Assembly: GCF_000955805.1 (NCBI RefSeq)
Contig: NZ_JYOA01000019.1
Span: forward strand, 1 to 64,000
Length of the DNA: 64,000 bases
DNA from: Pseudomonas sp. 21
GTDB lineage: Bacteria > Pseudomonadota > Gammaproteobacteria > Pseudomonadales > Pseudomonadaceae
Direction: 5' to 3'
The position numbers were made by a program, and so were the translations under genes. The notes under the pieces were generated by a model that saw only the letters and a program-made list of their open reading frames with translations, did not search any database and was not told the origin of the DNA. Numbering within the stretch: position 1 is the first letter of the stretch; each line of letters starts with the position of its first letter. Shown piece after piece: positions 42,793-52,154 of the stretch.

Positions 42793-43056
42793 TGTTATGG
42801 TCTCCGGTGAGTAGACGGCCCGCCTCGCGGCAGGCGGCGCCATCCGGGGCCTCCAAGGGCTCGCATGGCGCACTGCCAGCTAGTCTTGGGGCTCGCGGGC
42901 GGGCTCCACAATCAGACGGAACTACAATTCGGAGGGCCCTGCTCGTATCCCGGTACGAACCCCGAAAGGCTCGCTCAAGCCAGGCGCGACAAGGCCTCGC
43001 GCTTGGTGGCATGCTTGCCGGCCCGATCGATCGTCATTCCTGCCCGCGGACTCGCC

Positions 43057-44532
43057 ATGCCATTCCATATCCAGGACATCCTCGACAACGCCTCCCTGCG
43101 CACCCGCCTGCTCGGCGGCAGCGAAGGCGTCGGCCGGCGCCTGCGCTGGGCGCACGTGTGCGAGCTGGCGGACCCGACCGAATGGCTCGGCGAAGGTGAC
43201 CTGCTGATGACCACCGGCATCGGCATTCCCGCGCAGGCCCAGGCCCAGCGCGACTACCTGCAACGCCTGGCCGGGGCACGCATCTCGGGGCTGATGATCG
43301 GCGAGAACATGCAGGCGCCGGCGGATATCCAGGCCCTGCAGGACGAAGCCTGCCGGCTGGGTTTCCCGCTGCTGATGACCGACTACGCGGTGCCCTTCTC
43401 CGCCGTCACCCGCGCCATCGTCGACGCCAGCAAGCAGGAAGAACACGAGCGCCGCAGCGCCGTCACGCGCATCTATGAAAGCGCCCGCATCGGCCTGCGC
43501 GGTCTCGGCCTCGCCGGACTGTTGCGCCGGTTGTGCAGCGACGTGCGCGCGCAGCTGTTCCTGTTCGATTCGGCCACCCTGCAACCCTGGCAGGAAGTCC
43601 TGCCGCCGCTGCCGGACAGCTGGCGGGCAACCCTCGCCCAGCGTCGCTCGGTACCGGACACCGTGACTCGCTGCAGCAATGGCGAGCAGGAAGCGCTGGT
43701 GATGCCGCTACCGTCGCTGGCCACCTGCGAGATTCTCGCTACCGGCGGCGAGCTGCTCGACTACGGCCTGCTGCACCACATCGTCGCGGTGCTGGGTATC
43801 GAGCTGGAGCGCGCCCAGGTCGAGCACGAGCGCATGCTGCGCCTGGGCTCGGAACTGCTGGACGACCTGCTGCAGCAGCGCCTCACCGAGCGCGCCGCGC
43901 AGGAGCGCCTGGCGCAACTGAACTGCCCGGTGGATGCCGCCTGCCTGGTGCTGGCGCGCGCCGCCGGCGAGTTGCCAAGGCACTGGCAGCAACGTCTCCA
44001 GCGATTGGGAATGGGGCTGCTGGTGCGCCACCAGGGCAACGAGCTGATCCTGCTGCTGAGCGATCCGGCACAGGCGGCAACCCTGCAGGCCGAGCTGGAC
44101 TGCACCCTTGGCCACAGCAACCCGCTGGGCCATGCGCTGCGAGCGGTGGAAGCGTTGCGCGAGGCGCGCCTGGCGCTGGCCCACGCCAACCGCGAGCGCC
44201 CGCTGGTGGCCTATGCCGATGCCCAGGGAGCACAGTCCTGGCTGCCGGCGAGCCTGGAAGAAGCCCGCCGCGTGCATCGCCGGGTGCTCGGTGCGCTGGC
44301 GGATTACGACGCGCAACAGGGCGGCCAGCTGCAGCACACCCTGCGCGTCTTCCTCGAACAGAACCGCTCCTGGCAGAAGGCCGCGCAACGGCTCAACGTG
44401 CACAAGCAGACGCTGGTCTACCGCATCCGCCGCATCGAGGAAATCACCGAGCGCTCGCTGGACTGCACCGAGGATGTGGCCGTCCTCTGGATCGCCCTGC
44501 GCTCGGCGGAGATTGCCGGCATCAGGGAATGA
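43057..44532 (+). CDS. PucR-family transcriptional regulator
   Basis: The 491-residue protein has the N-terminal PucR sensor domain (residues 1-125, with CELADPTEWLGEGDLLMTTG and ISGLMIGENMQAPADI), a middle region with GGDEF-like remnants, and the C-terminal PucR helix-turn-helix (about 425-485: LRVFLEQNRSWQKAAQRLNVHKQTLVYRIRRIEEI). Family members control purine, GABA and amine catabolism. It is divergent from the binding protein gene (264 bases between the starts) and converges, with an 11-base overlap, on the cupin and FAD oxidase genes. It probably regulates one or both. Confidence 0.85.
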   Translation: MPFHIQDILDNASLRTRLLGGSEGVGRRLRWAHVCELADPTEWLGEGDLLMTTGIGIPAQAQAQRDYLQRLAGARISGLMIGENMQAPADIQALQDEACRLGFPLLMTDYAVPFSAVTRAIVDASKQEEHERRSAVTRIYESARIGLRGLGLAGLLRRLCSDVRAQLFLFDSATLQPWQEVLPPLPDSWRATLAQRRSVPDTVTRCSNGEQEALVMPLPSLATCEILATGGELLDYGLLHHIVAVLGIELERAQVEHERMLRLGSELLDDLLQQRLTERAAQERLAQLNCPVDAACLVLARAAGELPRHWQQRLQRLGMGLLVRHQGNELILLLSDPAQAATLQAELDCTLGHSNPLGHALRAVEALREARLALAHANRERPLVAYADAQGAQSWLPASLEEARRVHRRVLGALADYDAQQGGQLQHTLRVFLEQNRSWQKAAQRLNVHKQTLVYRIRRIEEITERSLDCTEDVAVLWIALRSAEIAGIRE

Positions 44533-44866
44533 TCACGAAGCTCTTGCGTACGGTCTCGCGGACATCCCAGGTGCCCTGACAGTTCGCCGGGAACAGCACG
44601 GCGTCGCCAGCGCGCAGTTCGATCGGCTCGCCGTCGTCCGGGATGAACAGGCAGTGGCCACTGATGAAGTGGCTGAACTCCCGCGACAACACCTGGCGCC
44701 GCCAGCGGCCGGGCGTGCATTCCCAGACACCGGTGAGCAGGCCACCCTCGCCTTCTTCGGCGTGGGTCGCGGTGCTGGACACGGGCGTACCCAGGGGTTC
44801 CTTCACCGGCAGCGGCGCCGGCAGTTCGAGTCCGGCGGTGCCGGTGAGCAGGATCGGTTGGGGCAT
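44522..44866 (-). CDS. Small cupin protein (DUF861/EutQ-like)
   Basis: The 114-residue protein is a single cupin of the DUF861 type, with GLLTGVWECTPGRWRR, SREFSHFISGHCLFIPDDGEPIEL-like core, and AGDAVLFPANCQGTW. Such proteins often accompany amine or amino acid oxidases and bind small ligands, but a reaction is rarely known. Its gene starts 10 bases after the FAD oxidase gene, so the two form an operon. Its end overlaps the end of the PucR gene on the other strand. Confidence 0.78.
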   Translation of the reverse strand: MPQPILLTGTAGLELPAPLPVKEPLGTPVSSTATHAEEGEGGLLTGVWECTPGRWRRQVLSREFSHFISGHCLFIPDDGEPIELRAGDAVLFPANCQGTWDVRETVRKSFVIIP

Positions 44867-44876
44867 GGTTTTTCTC

Positions 44877-46262
44877 CTAGAGGTCCTTGTCTTCGAGGCC
44901 CGCCGGGGCGAAGCCGGCCAGGGTACGGTCGAGCCAGTTGCCTTTGCGGTTCTGCGCCTCGGCCTGTTCCTTGCGTTGCACCGCGCCGCGCACCATCAGG
45001 CCACCGATGTAGCGCACCGGTTCGAGCGGGAAGCGCTTGGGCTGGCGGCCAACCAGGCCGCAACGGCTCCATTCGTCATCGATGCCCAGCGCGAGACTGG
45101 CGAGGATGCGTCCGCCGAGGCGGCTCGGACCGACGCCGTTACCGCTCCAGCCGATGCCGTAGACGATGTGCGGCGCGCCGTTCAGATGGCCGAACACCGG
45201 CAGGCTGTCGTAGGTACGGTCGATGGGGCCGGACCAGCTGTGGGTCACCGGCACGTCGTCCAGTTGCGGGTAGGTCCGACGCAGGTCCTGCTCGGTGTCT
45301 TCGCTGAGCTGCGGGTTGTGGTCGTAGCTCTCGTCGATGCGGCTGGCGAAGCTGATCATCCCGGTGCCCTTGCCGAAGGCGATGCGGCCATCCTGCGTGG
45401 TGCGGTAGTAGTCGACCATCAGCTGCGAGTCGGTGACGGCTTCGCCGCCGGTCCAGCCGATCTGCTCCAGGCGCTCGGGAATCGGCGCAGTGGCGACCAC
45501 CGTGCTGGTCACCGGCAGGATGGTGCGGCGCAGCTCGGGAATCGCCGCCGCCCAGGCGTTGGTCGCCATCACCACCTTCGGGGCACGCAATTCACCACCG
45601 GGCGTACGGATCACGGCCGGCTGGCCGCGATCCAGGCTGAGCATCGGGGTGTTCTCGAAGATGCGCACGCCCTTCTCCAGCGCCACCCGGCGCAGGCCGC
45701 GCACCAGCCGGGCCGGCTGCACGGTGGCGTTGCTGGCTTCCAGCACGCCTTCGAGGTGCTTCGGCGAGCCGGCGCGGCGGGCCACTTCACTGTTGGAAAG
45801 CGACTGGAAGACCGGCTCGCCGAGGCGCTCGCAGGTCTGCTGCACGCCCTTCCAGGCGCCACGCTGGGCGTCGGTGGTGGCGGTCCACAACCAGCCGGCG
45901 CGGCGGAAGTGCGCGTCGATAGCGTGGGCCTTGCAGAATGCCTCGATCTCGCCGATGGCCGCCGCCGAGGCACGAGCCAGGCGCAGCGCCTCGTCCTTGC
46001 CGCACTGCGCGGCCAGCGAGCTGATCTTCGGCCACCAGGACATGACGAAGCCGCCGTTACGCCCCGAGGCGCCGCCACCGCAGATGTCGCGCTCGAGGAT
46101 GGCGATACGGCAGTCAGGCTTCAGCTCCAGCAGGCGCAGCGCGGTCCAGAGGCCGACGAAGCCGCCGCCGACGATGGCCACGTCGACGTCGAGCGGGCCT
46201 TCCAGCGCAGGCAGCGGAGTCAGCTCGGAGGCGATTTCCTCCAGCCACAGGGAACGTTTCAT
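44877..46262 (-). CDS. FAD-dependent amine oxidoreductase (PuuB/DadA-like)
   Basis: The 461-residue enzyme belongs to the DAO family. It has the FAD-binding VDVAIVGGGFVGLWTALRL near residue 30, the ICGGGASGRNGGFVMSWW motif (about 65-82) typical of gamma-glutamylputrescine oxidase-like proteins, and the C-terminal FAD contact YGIGWSGNGVGPSRLGGRILA (about 385-405). It should oxidise an amine or N-substituted amino acid to an aldehyde or imine. The exact substrate is open; a polyamine derivative fits the neighbouring binding protein. The start at 46262 has GGAA 7 bases upstream; a GTG 33 bases earlier is possible. It is followed by a cupin gene. Confidence 0.82.
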   Translation of the reverse strand: MKRSLWLEEIASELTPLPALEGPLDVDVAIVGGGFVGLWTALRLLELKPDCRIAILERDICGGGASGRNGGFVMSWWPKISSLAAQCGKDEALRLARASAAAIGEIEAFCKAHAIDAHFRRAGWLWTATTDAQRGAWKGVQQTCERLGEPVFQSLSNSEVARRAGSPKHLEGVLEASNATVQPARLVRGLRRVALEKGVRIFENTPMLSLDRGQPAVIRTPGGELRAPKVVMATNAWAAAIPELRRTILPVTSTVVATAPIPERLEQIGWTGGEAVTDSQLMVDYYRTTQDGRIAFGKGTGMISFASRIDESYDHNPQLSEDTEQDLRRTYPQLDDVPVTHSWSGPIDRTYDSLPVFGHLNGAPHIVYGIGWSGNGVGPSRLGGRILASLALGIDDEWSRCGLVGRQPKRFPLEPVRYIGGLMVRGAVQRKEQAEAQNRKGNWLDRTLAGFAPAGLEDKDL

Positions 46263-46442
46263 GTGCGGATTCCAGATTGAACGGTAGTGCGCCACTGTCC
46301 TGCGTCAGGCCAGTGCCGAACAATCGTCCGTTCCATGCAATCCGGGGGAAGGCCTCATACGAAGATATGAAGCCATTGGCTGCGCATCCATGCCATTGCG
46401 CCTGACGGGACCATTCGCCGGGCTCCGCGCCTGCGTTTACTT

Positions 46443-46481
46443 CCTTCACCCTACCCCTCTGGGAGAGGGTTAGGGTGAAGG
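46443..46481. repeat. Long imperfect inverted repeat (17 of 18 pairs)
   Basis: CCTTCACCCTACCCCTCT (46443-46460), loop GGG, and AGAGGGTTAGGGTGAAGG (46464-46481) form a hairpin with a single mismatch. The CCCTCTCCCTAACCC-like wording is a common dispersed intergenic repeat in Pseudomonas, though it could also act as a transcript end. It lies 18 bases downstream of the end of the minus-strand gene at 46500. Confidence 0.6.
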
Positions 46482-46499
46482 CCGACCCGAGCACAGGAC

Positions 46500-47123
46500 T
46501 CAGTTGCGGGTCTTTCTGGGGGCGAGGCCCGGCTTGGCGAACTTCACGATCAGCCAGTTCTCCGACTTGCCGTGCTTGACCGTGACCTCGGCCACGCGAA
46601 TGTTCGCCGGCACCGTGGCCAGTACCTGGCGAGCGTCCAGGCCCGGCTTGATGTAGTTGTCGAGCTGTTCGTAGAGGCGGTAGCTGATCATGCCGTTGCG
46701 CAGCGCATGGGTCTCGAAGTCGCCGATGGCCTTGGCATCGGCCTCGGTGCGGTTGGGGTTCAGGGTATGCGCCAGGACATCGACCACGTTCTTGTCATCG
46801 GCGATGGCCACCAGCATGAAGCGCTTGGCCACTTCCTGCAGCACGCGCCGGTAGGCGGCGTCGTTGTATTCGCTGTACAGCACGGCCTCGACCAGCTTCT
46901 GCTTGTCGAAGGTCAGCGCCAGGCGGAAGCGCGTGCCGGCGTAGTCCACGCCATCCTTGCAGCGCGCGGTGACGCCCATGGGCTGCAGGCATTCGACAAA
47001 GCCCTGCGGCTTGCCGAAGCCTTTCTGTGCCGCACCGTAGTTGTAGTTGCCGAACAGCGGCTCGGCCGCCGACGCCATGCCCGCCACGCACATCAACAGT
47101 GCGCCCATTGCCCATCTGCCCAT
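46500..47123 (-). CDS. Secreted protein of unknown function
   Basis: I do not recognise the family of this 207-residue protein. It has a signal peptide (GRWAMGALLMCVAGMASA, cut before AEPLFG). The mature protein contains two cysteines close together (ECLQP, ARCKD) that may form a disulfide bond, followed by a mixed alpha/beta pattern and a basic tail (PRKTRN). The start is ATG 47123, next to a GTG at 47126; the ribosome binding site is weak. The gene stands alone between an inverted repeat and a REP doublet. Confidence 0.6.
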   Translation of the reverse strand: MGRWAMGALLMCVAGMASAAEPLFGNYNYGAAQKGFGKPQGFVECLQPMGVTARCKDGVDYAGTRFRLALTFDKQKLVEAVLYSEYNDAAYRRVLQEVAKRFMLVAIADDKNVVDVLAHTLNPNRTEADAKAIGDFETHALRNGMISYRLYEQLDNYIKPGLDARQVLATVPANIRVAEVTVKHGKSENWLIVKFAKPGLAPRKTRN

Positions 47124-47220
47124 CACAAACCCGTCTCACTCAATGCAAAGGACGCGAGGATAGAGGATTTGGCGCAATCATGGCTGCATGCAGACGATGA
47201 TCGGACGTGGAGGGATGCGG

Positions 47221-47305
47221 GTTCGCGAGCAAGGACCAGGCGTCCCCCTCGGTCCTACGAAAAGCGCTGCGGAGCTGACCTGTAGGAGCGAGCTTGCTCG
47301 CGAAC
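47221..47305. repeat. REP doublet (REPIN-like), copy B, inverted relative to copy A
   Basis: It starts with GTTCGCGAGCAAGGACCAGG and ends with GAGCGAGCTTGCTCGCGAAC, each half capable of a hairpin. The order of the two halves is the reverse complement of copy A at 41.5 kb. The two copies therefore flank the 5.6 kb amine-catabolism region in opposite orientation. Confidence 0.8.
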
Positions 47306-47319
47306 CCGCACGGCACCGC

Positions 47320-49446
47320 TCAATCGAAGCGATACTCCAGCCCCGCCCCCGCGTACCACGACCGCCCCGGCGCCGCCTCGTAGTAACGCCCGTTGCTGTC
47401 GCCGACGATCACCGAACCGACGTACTGGCGGTCCAGCAGGTTGTCCAGGCGCACCAGCTGGTGGAAGGTCCAGGGGCCGACATGCTGTTCGAAGCGGGTG
47501 CGCCAGTTGAACACCGCGTAGCTGGGCGCCGGCTTGTCCTCGTTGCTGTCCTCGACATAGACCTTGCTGCGGTACTGGCCTTCGAAGCCCATGCTGATGC
47601 CGTCCTGCGGCTTCCACACCAGTTCGCCGAACAGGCTGCTGCCGGGCACGCCGGGCAGGTGGTTGCCCTTCTCGATGGTGCTGCCGCTCTCGACGAAGTC
47701 CTCGTCGTAGGTGGCGTCCAGGCGGGTATAGGCGAGGTTGGCCTGCCAGTGTTCGGACAGGTCGCTCTGTACGCCCAGTTCGAAGCCCCGGCGCAGCGTC
47801 TTGCCGGCGTTCTGGTAACTGGTGCGGCCGCCGCTGGAGCTGGCGACGACGATCTCGTCGTCGGTGCGTATCTCGAAGATCGCCGCGTTGACCCGTGTAT
47901 TGCCGGCAACCCTGGCCTTCAGGCCGACTTCGTACTGGGTGCTGGTGGCCGGGTCGAGGCCGAAGTTGAAGCTCTCGGTCAGGCCCGGCGCATAGGCCAT
48001 CTCGGCCTGGGTCGGGGTCTCGAAACCCTTGCCGGCGCTGACGTAGCCGTGCAGCTCGGGGGTGAAGGCGTACATCACCGAGAGCGACGGGGTGTTCTGC
48101 TGGTACTTCTTCGAGCCGCTGGAATCGCCGTTGCTCAGGTAATGGTCGTCCACTTCCATCTTCATGCTGCTGTGGCGCAGGCCGGCGTCGAAAGTCCAGT
48201 TGCCCAGCTCCCAGCGCGCCTGCACGTAGGGGTCGAGGCTGGTGGCGATGTCGTTTTCGTTGCGGCGCATCTCGCCCTTCACACCCAGCTGGTCGCCGCT
48301 GAAATTCTGGAAGCCCTTGCGGTCATCTTCGCTGCGGTCGTAGTCCACCCCGGTGGTGACGGTCAGCTCACCCGGCACGCCGTGTACCGGCTGGATCCAG
48401 CGCAGGGTGCCGCCGTGGAATTCGCGATCGAAGTCCACCACCCCGCCACCGCGCTGGGCATTGGAAGCCACGCCCCTGGGGATCGACAGGTACTGCACCA
48501 CGCTGCGCTGGCCGGCGTAGAGGTTGAACTGCAGGGTCGCGTCGCCGAAGTAGCGCTCGTAGTTCATGCCCAGCTGCTGGTGGTCGATGCTCTTGCGCGT
48601 GTTGTAGGTCTCGGCCGCCGCTGCCACCGAGCGCGGGTCGTGCTGGTACGCGTCCCAGGTCTGGCCCAGCGGGTCCTGCGTGCCGTTCTGCTCCAGGCTG
48701 CTGTAGATCAGCGCCAGGCGGCTGTCTTCGTCGGGCTTGAAGTTGAGCTTGGCGAAGGTCTGGTCGCGGCGCGCGGCGCTGTGATCGCGGTAGCCGTCGG
48801 TGTCCATGCGCGAGGCGTCGAGCAGGAAGCCGGCCTGGTCGGTGCCGCCCTCGGCATAGAGGTGGTTCTTGTTGAAGCCGTCGCTGCCGAAGGTGGTTTC
48901 CGCACCGACTTTCGGCGGGCCGTAACCGTCGCGGGAGAACATCTGGATCACCCCGCCGCTGTTGCTGCCATAGAGCGTCGAGGCCGGGCCGCGCAGGACT
49001 TCGATGCGCTCGGCGACATCCAGGTTCAGCGTCGCCGCCTGGCCCTGGCCGTCCGGCGTGCTCGCCGGGATGCCATCGCTGAGCAGCTTCAGCCCGCGAA
49101 TGCCGAAGGCCGAGCGGGCGCCGTAGCCGCGGGAGGAAATCTGCAGGTCCTGGGCGTAGTTCTGGCGGTTCTGCACCACCAGGCCGGGGACCCGCTGCAG
49201 CACTTCGGAGGCATTGACGCCGAGCTGGCCATCGCTGAGCTGCGGCTGTTGCACGGTATCGATGGAGAACGGCAGGTCGAAGCTCGACACCGGCGCATAG
49301 GCGCCCGTCACCACCATGGGCGCGGCCAGGGCCTGCTCGGCGCTCTGCGGGTCAGCGGCGCGGGCCAGCTGGGCGTGGGCGATGCCGCAGATCAGCAGTG
49401 GCAGCAAGTTGAGTCGGGAGGGCACGACAGAGCGGGGAACAGGCAC
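47320..49446 (-). CDS. pqqU: TonB-dependent outer-membrane receptor, PqqU/YncD-like
   Basis: The 708-residue protein has a signal peptide (cut after about residue 30, ARA|ADPQ), a TonB box-like PMVVTG, a plug domain (about 45-165) and a 22-strand barrel ending in EYRFD. Long stretches agree with E. coli YncD (PqqU), the receptor for PQQ, as I remember it: VQNRQNYAQDLQ, DGIPA.TPDGQGQ, GYRDHS, TDDEIVVASSSGGRT, and LLDRQYVGSVIV..SNGRYYE. It stands divergent from the PQQ-dependent glucose dehydrogenase gene, which supports a role in taking up the cofactor PQQ. The start is uncertain: the GTG at 49446 has no clear ribosome binding site. Confidence 0.8.
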   Translation of the reverse strand: MPVPRSVVPSRLNLLPLLICGIAHAQLARAADPQSAEQALAAPMVVTGAYAPVSSFDLPFSIDTVQQPQLSDGQLGVNASEVLQRVPGLVVQNRQNYAQDLQISSRGYGARSAFGIRGLKLLSDGIPASTPDGQGQAATLNLDVAERIEVLRGPASTLYGSNSGGVIQMFSRDGYGPPKVGAETTFGSDGFNKNHLYAEGGTDQAGFLLDASRMDTDGYRDHSAARRDQTFAKLNFKPDEDSRLALIYSSLEQNGTQDPLGQTWDAYQHDPRSVAAAAETYNTRKSIDHQQLGMNYERYFGDATLQFNLYAGQRSVVQYLSIPRGVASNAQRGGGVVDFDREFHGGTLRWIQPVHGVPGELTVTTGVDYDRSEDDRKGFQNFSGDQLGVKGEMRRNENDIATSLDPYVQARWELGNWTFDAGLRHSSMKMEVDDHYLSNGDSSGSKKYQQNTPSLSVMYAFTPELHGYVSAGKGFETPTQAEMAYAPGLTESFNFGLDPATSTQYEVGLKARVAGNTRVNAAIFEIRTDDEIVVASSSGGRTSYQNAGKTLRRGFELGVQSDLSEHWQANLAYTRLDATYDEDFVESGSTIEKGNHLPGVPGSSLFGELVWKPQDGISMGFEGQYRSKVYVEDSNEDKPAPSYAVFNWRTRFEQHVGPWTFHQLVRLDNLLDRQYVGSVIVGDSNGRYYEAAPGRSWYAGAGLEYRFD

Positions 49447-49626
49447 GGCAGCTAGGATTCTTCTGTAGGACCGAGCAGCGATGCTGCCAGTCTCGGCAGC
49501 CTCTGCACAGAGGGTCGATCAATCGGGATGTCGCGGGGAATGAAACGTGCGAGAGGCTATTTCATTCATCCGGACTTTCTTTTGAAGCAAAAAGAACGGA
49601 CTTCGACGTTTGTACTATCTAGTTAA

Positions 49627-49647
49627 TTAGCTTGCTAAGAGTATAAT
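49627..49647 (+). promoter_or_regulatory. Palindrome and -10 element upstream of gcd
   Basis: TTAGC-TT-GCTAA (49627-49638) is a perfect dyad immediately followed by TATAAT at 49642-49647, a perfect -10 hexamer, 30 bases before the gcd ATG. No good -35 at 17 bases is seen. The dyad would sit between -35 and -10, an ideal place for a repressor. Confidence 0.45.
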
Positions 49648-49676
49648 CGGCGAATCCAACAGTGAGAACCTTCTGT

Positions 49677-52115
49677 ATGAAACCGGTACAGCGCGCCTCC
49701 CGCGTGAGCACTTTCCTCCTCCTCGGCCTGGGTGTGGTCATCGCCCTCCTCGGCCTCGCCCTGGCCGCCGGCGGCGTCCGTCTGGTCGGCCTCGGCGGTT
49801 CCTGGTACTTCCTCATCGGCGGTCTGGCCATGGCCGTTTCCGGCCTGCTGATCGCCCTTCGCAAGCCGGCCGGCGCCTGGCTGTTCGCCGCCTTCCTGGT
49901 CGCCACCGCGGTCTGGGCCGTGGCCGATACCGGGCTGGTGTTCTGGCCGCTGTTTTCGCGCCTGTTCATGTTCAGCGCCATCGGCGTGGCAGTCGCGCTG
50001 GTCTACCCGCTGCTGGCGCGCTCCGCTGGCCGCCAGCCCGGCCGTGGTGCATATGGCATCGCTGGCGTACTGGCAGTGCTGGTGGCGATCGCCGCCGGCA
50101 ACATGTTCGTCGCCCACCCCAGCGTTGCCCCCACCGGCAACGGCCCTGGCCTCACGCCGGTCGACCCGGCCCACGCGCAGAAGGACTGGGCGCACTACGG
50201 CAACACCGAGGGCGGCAGCCGCTTCGCCGCGCTGGACCAGATCAACCGTGGCAACGTCGACAAGCTCAAGGTGGCCTGGACCTACCACACCGGTGACGTG
50301 GCGGTCAGCGACGGCAACGGCGCGGAAGACCAGCTGACCCCGCTGCAGGTCGGCGACAAGGTGTTCATCTGCACCCCGCACAACAACCTGATCGCGCTGG
50401 ACGCGGACACCGGCAAGGAGCTGTGGAAGAACCCGATCAACGCCCAGTCCAAGGTCTGGCAGCGCTGCCGTGGCATGGCCTACTTCGATGCCACCAGGGA
50501 AATCGCACAGCCGACCCAGCCCAACAGTACGCCGGTCATTGCCGCCAGCGTTCCGGCCGGCGCCAACTGCCAGCGTCGCCTGCTGACCAACACCATCGAT
50601 GCGCGCCTGATCGCAGTGGACGCCGACACCGGCGAGTTCTGCCAGGGCTTCGGCAATAACGGTCAGGTCGATCTGAAGGCAGGATTGGGCGACGTACCCG
50701 ATTCCTACTACCAGCTCTCCTCCGCCCCGCTGATGGCCGGCACCACCGTGGTGGTCGGCGGTCGCGTCGCGGACAACGTCCAGACCGACATGCCCGGCGG
50801 CGTGATCCGCGGCTTCGACGTCATCACCGGCGCCATGCGCTGGGCCTTCGACCCGGGCAACCCGGAAGACAAGCAGGCCCCGGCGGACGGCAAGACTTAC
50901 GTGCGCAGCACCCCCAACAGCTGGGCGCCGATGTCCTACGACCCGGCGATGAACACCGTGTTCCTGCCCATGGGCAGTTCCTCCACCGACATCTATGGCG
51001 TGGAGCGCACGAAGCTCGACCACACCTACGGCGCCTCGATCCTCGCCGTGGATGCCACCACCGGCGCCGAAAAGTGGGTCTACCAGACCGTGCACAACGA
51101 CCTCTGGGACTTCGACCTGCCGATGCAGCCGAGCCTCGTCGACTTCCCCGTGGCCGACGGCAAGACCGTTCCGGCAGTCGTCATCGGCACCAAGGCCGGG
51201 CAGATCTACGTGCTCGACCGCGCCACCGGCAAGCCGCTCACCGAGGTCAAGGATGTACCGGTCAAGCCGGGCAACATCCCCGACGAGCCCTATTCGCCGA
51301 CCCAGCCGAAGTCCGTCGGCATGCCGCAGATCGGTGCGCAGACCCTCAGCGAGTCGGACATGTGGGGCGCCACGCCCTATGACCAGCTGCTGTGCCGCAT
51401 CGACTTCAGGAAGATGCGCTACGACGGTCTCTACACCGCGCCGGGCACCGACCTGTCGCTGAGCTTCCCCGGTTCCCTGGGCGGCATGAACTGGGGCAGC
51501 CTGTCCACCGACCCGGTACACGGCTTCATCTTCGTCAACGACATGCGCCTGGGCCTGTGGATCCAGATGATCCCCTCGGCCAACAAGGGCGCGGCCGCCG
51601 GCGGCGGTGAAGCGCTGAACACCGGCATGGGCGCCGTGCCGCTCAAGGGCACGCCCTACGCGGTGAACAAGAACCGCTTCCTGTCGATCGCCGGCATTCC
51701 TTGCCAGGCTCCGCCGTTCGGCACCCTCACCGCCATCGACCTGAAGACCCGCCAGGTAGCCTGGCAGGTTCCGGTGGGCACCGTGGAAGACACCGGCCCG
51801 CTGGGCATCCGCATGCACCTGCCGATCCCCATCGGCCTGCCGACCCTCGGCGGCACGCTGTCCACCCAGGGCGGCCTGGTGTTCATCGCCGGCACCCAGG
51901 ACTTCTACCTGCGTGCCTACGACAGCGGCAACGGCAAGGAAATCTGGAAGGCCCGCCTGCCCGTCGGCAGCCAGGGCGGCCCGATGACCTACGTGTCGCC
52001 GAAGACCGGCAAGCAGTTCATCGTCATCACCGCTGGCGGTGCGCGCCAGTCCACCGACCGTGGCGACTACGTGATGGCCTACGCGCTGCCCGACACCCCG
52101 AAAGCCAGCCAGTAA
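49677..52115 (+). CDS. gcd: Membrane-bound PQQ-dependent glucose dehydrogenase
   Basis: The 812-residue quinoprotein has five N-terminal membrane helices (about residues 10-135) and a large periplasmic eight-bladed propeller: DWAHYGNTEGGSRFAALDQIN at its start, W-motif repeats, CRGMAYFD, and VYQTVHNDLWDFDLPMQPSL near 465-485, where the catalytic aspartate is expected. It ends with ITAGGARQSTDRGDYVMAYALP. It oxidises glucose to gluconolactone in the periplasm and passes electrons to ubiquinone. The ATG at 49677 gives the family N-terminus; a GTG 15 bases earlier is the alternative. It lies beside a PQQ-receptor-like gene and an OprB porin gene. A terminator follows. Confidence 0.93.
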   Translation: MKPVQRASRVSTFLLLGLGVVIALLGLALAAGGVRLVGLGGSWYFLIGGLAMAVSGLLIALRKPAGAWLFAAFLVATAVWAVADTGLVFWPLFSRLFMFSAIGVAVALVYPLLARSAGRQPGRGAYGIAGVLAVLVAIAAGNMFVAHPSVAPTGNGPGLTPVDPAHAQKDWAHYGNTEGGSRFAALDQINRGNVDKLKVAWTYHTGDVAVSDGNGAEDQLTPLQVGDKVFICTPHNNLIALDADTGKELWKNPINAQSKVWQRCRGMAYFDATREIAQPTQPNSTPVIAASVPAGANCQRRLLTNTIDARLIAVDADTGEFCQGFGNNGQVDLKAGLGDVPDSYYQLSSAPLMAGTTVVVGGRVADNVQTDMPGGVIRGFDVITGAMRWAFDPGNPEDKQAPADGKTYVRSTPNSWAPMSYDPAMNTVFLPMGSSSTDIYGVERTKLDHTYGASILAVDATTGAEKWVYQTVHNDLWDFDLPMQPSLVDFPVADGKTVPAVVIGTKAGQIYVLDRATGKPLTEVKDVPVKPGNIPDEPYSPTQPKSVGMPQIGAQTLSESDMWGATPYDQLLCRIDFRKMRYDGLYTAPGTDLSLSFPGSLGGMNWGSLSTDPVHGFIFVNDMRLGLWIQMIPSANKGAAAGGGEALNTGMGAVPLKGTPYAVNKNRFLSIAGIPCQAPPFGTLTAIDLKTRQVAWQVPVGTVEDTGPLGIRMHLPIPIGLPTLGGTLSTQGGLVFIAGTQDFYLRAYDSGNGKEIWKARLPVGSQGGPMTYVSPKTGKQFIVITAGGARQSTDRGDYVMAYALPDTPKASQ

Positions 52116-52154
52116 CCCTCCCATCGCGCCCGCCTCGTGCGGGCGTCTCCTTCC

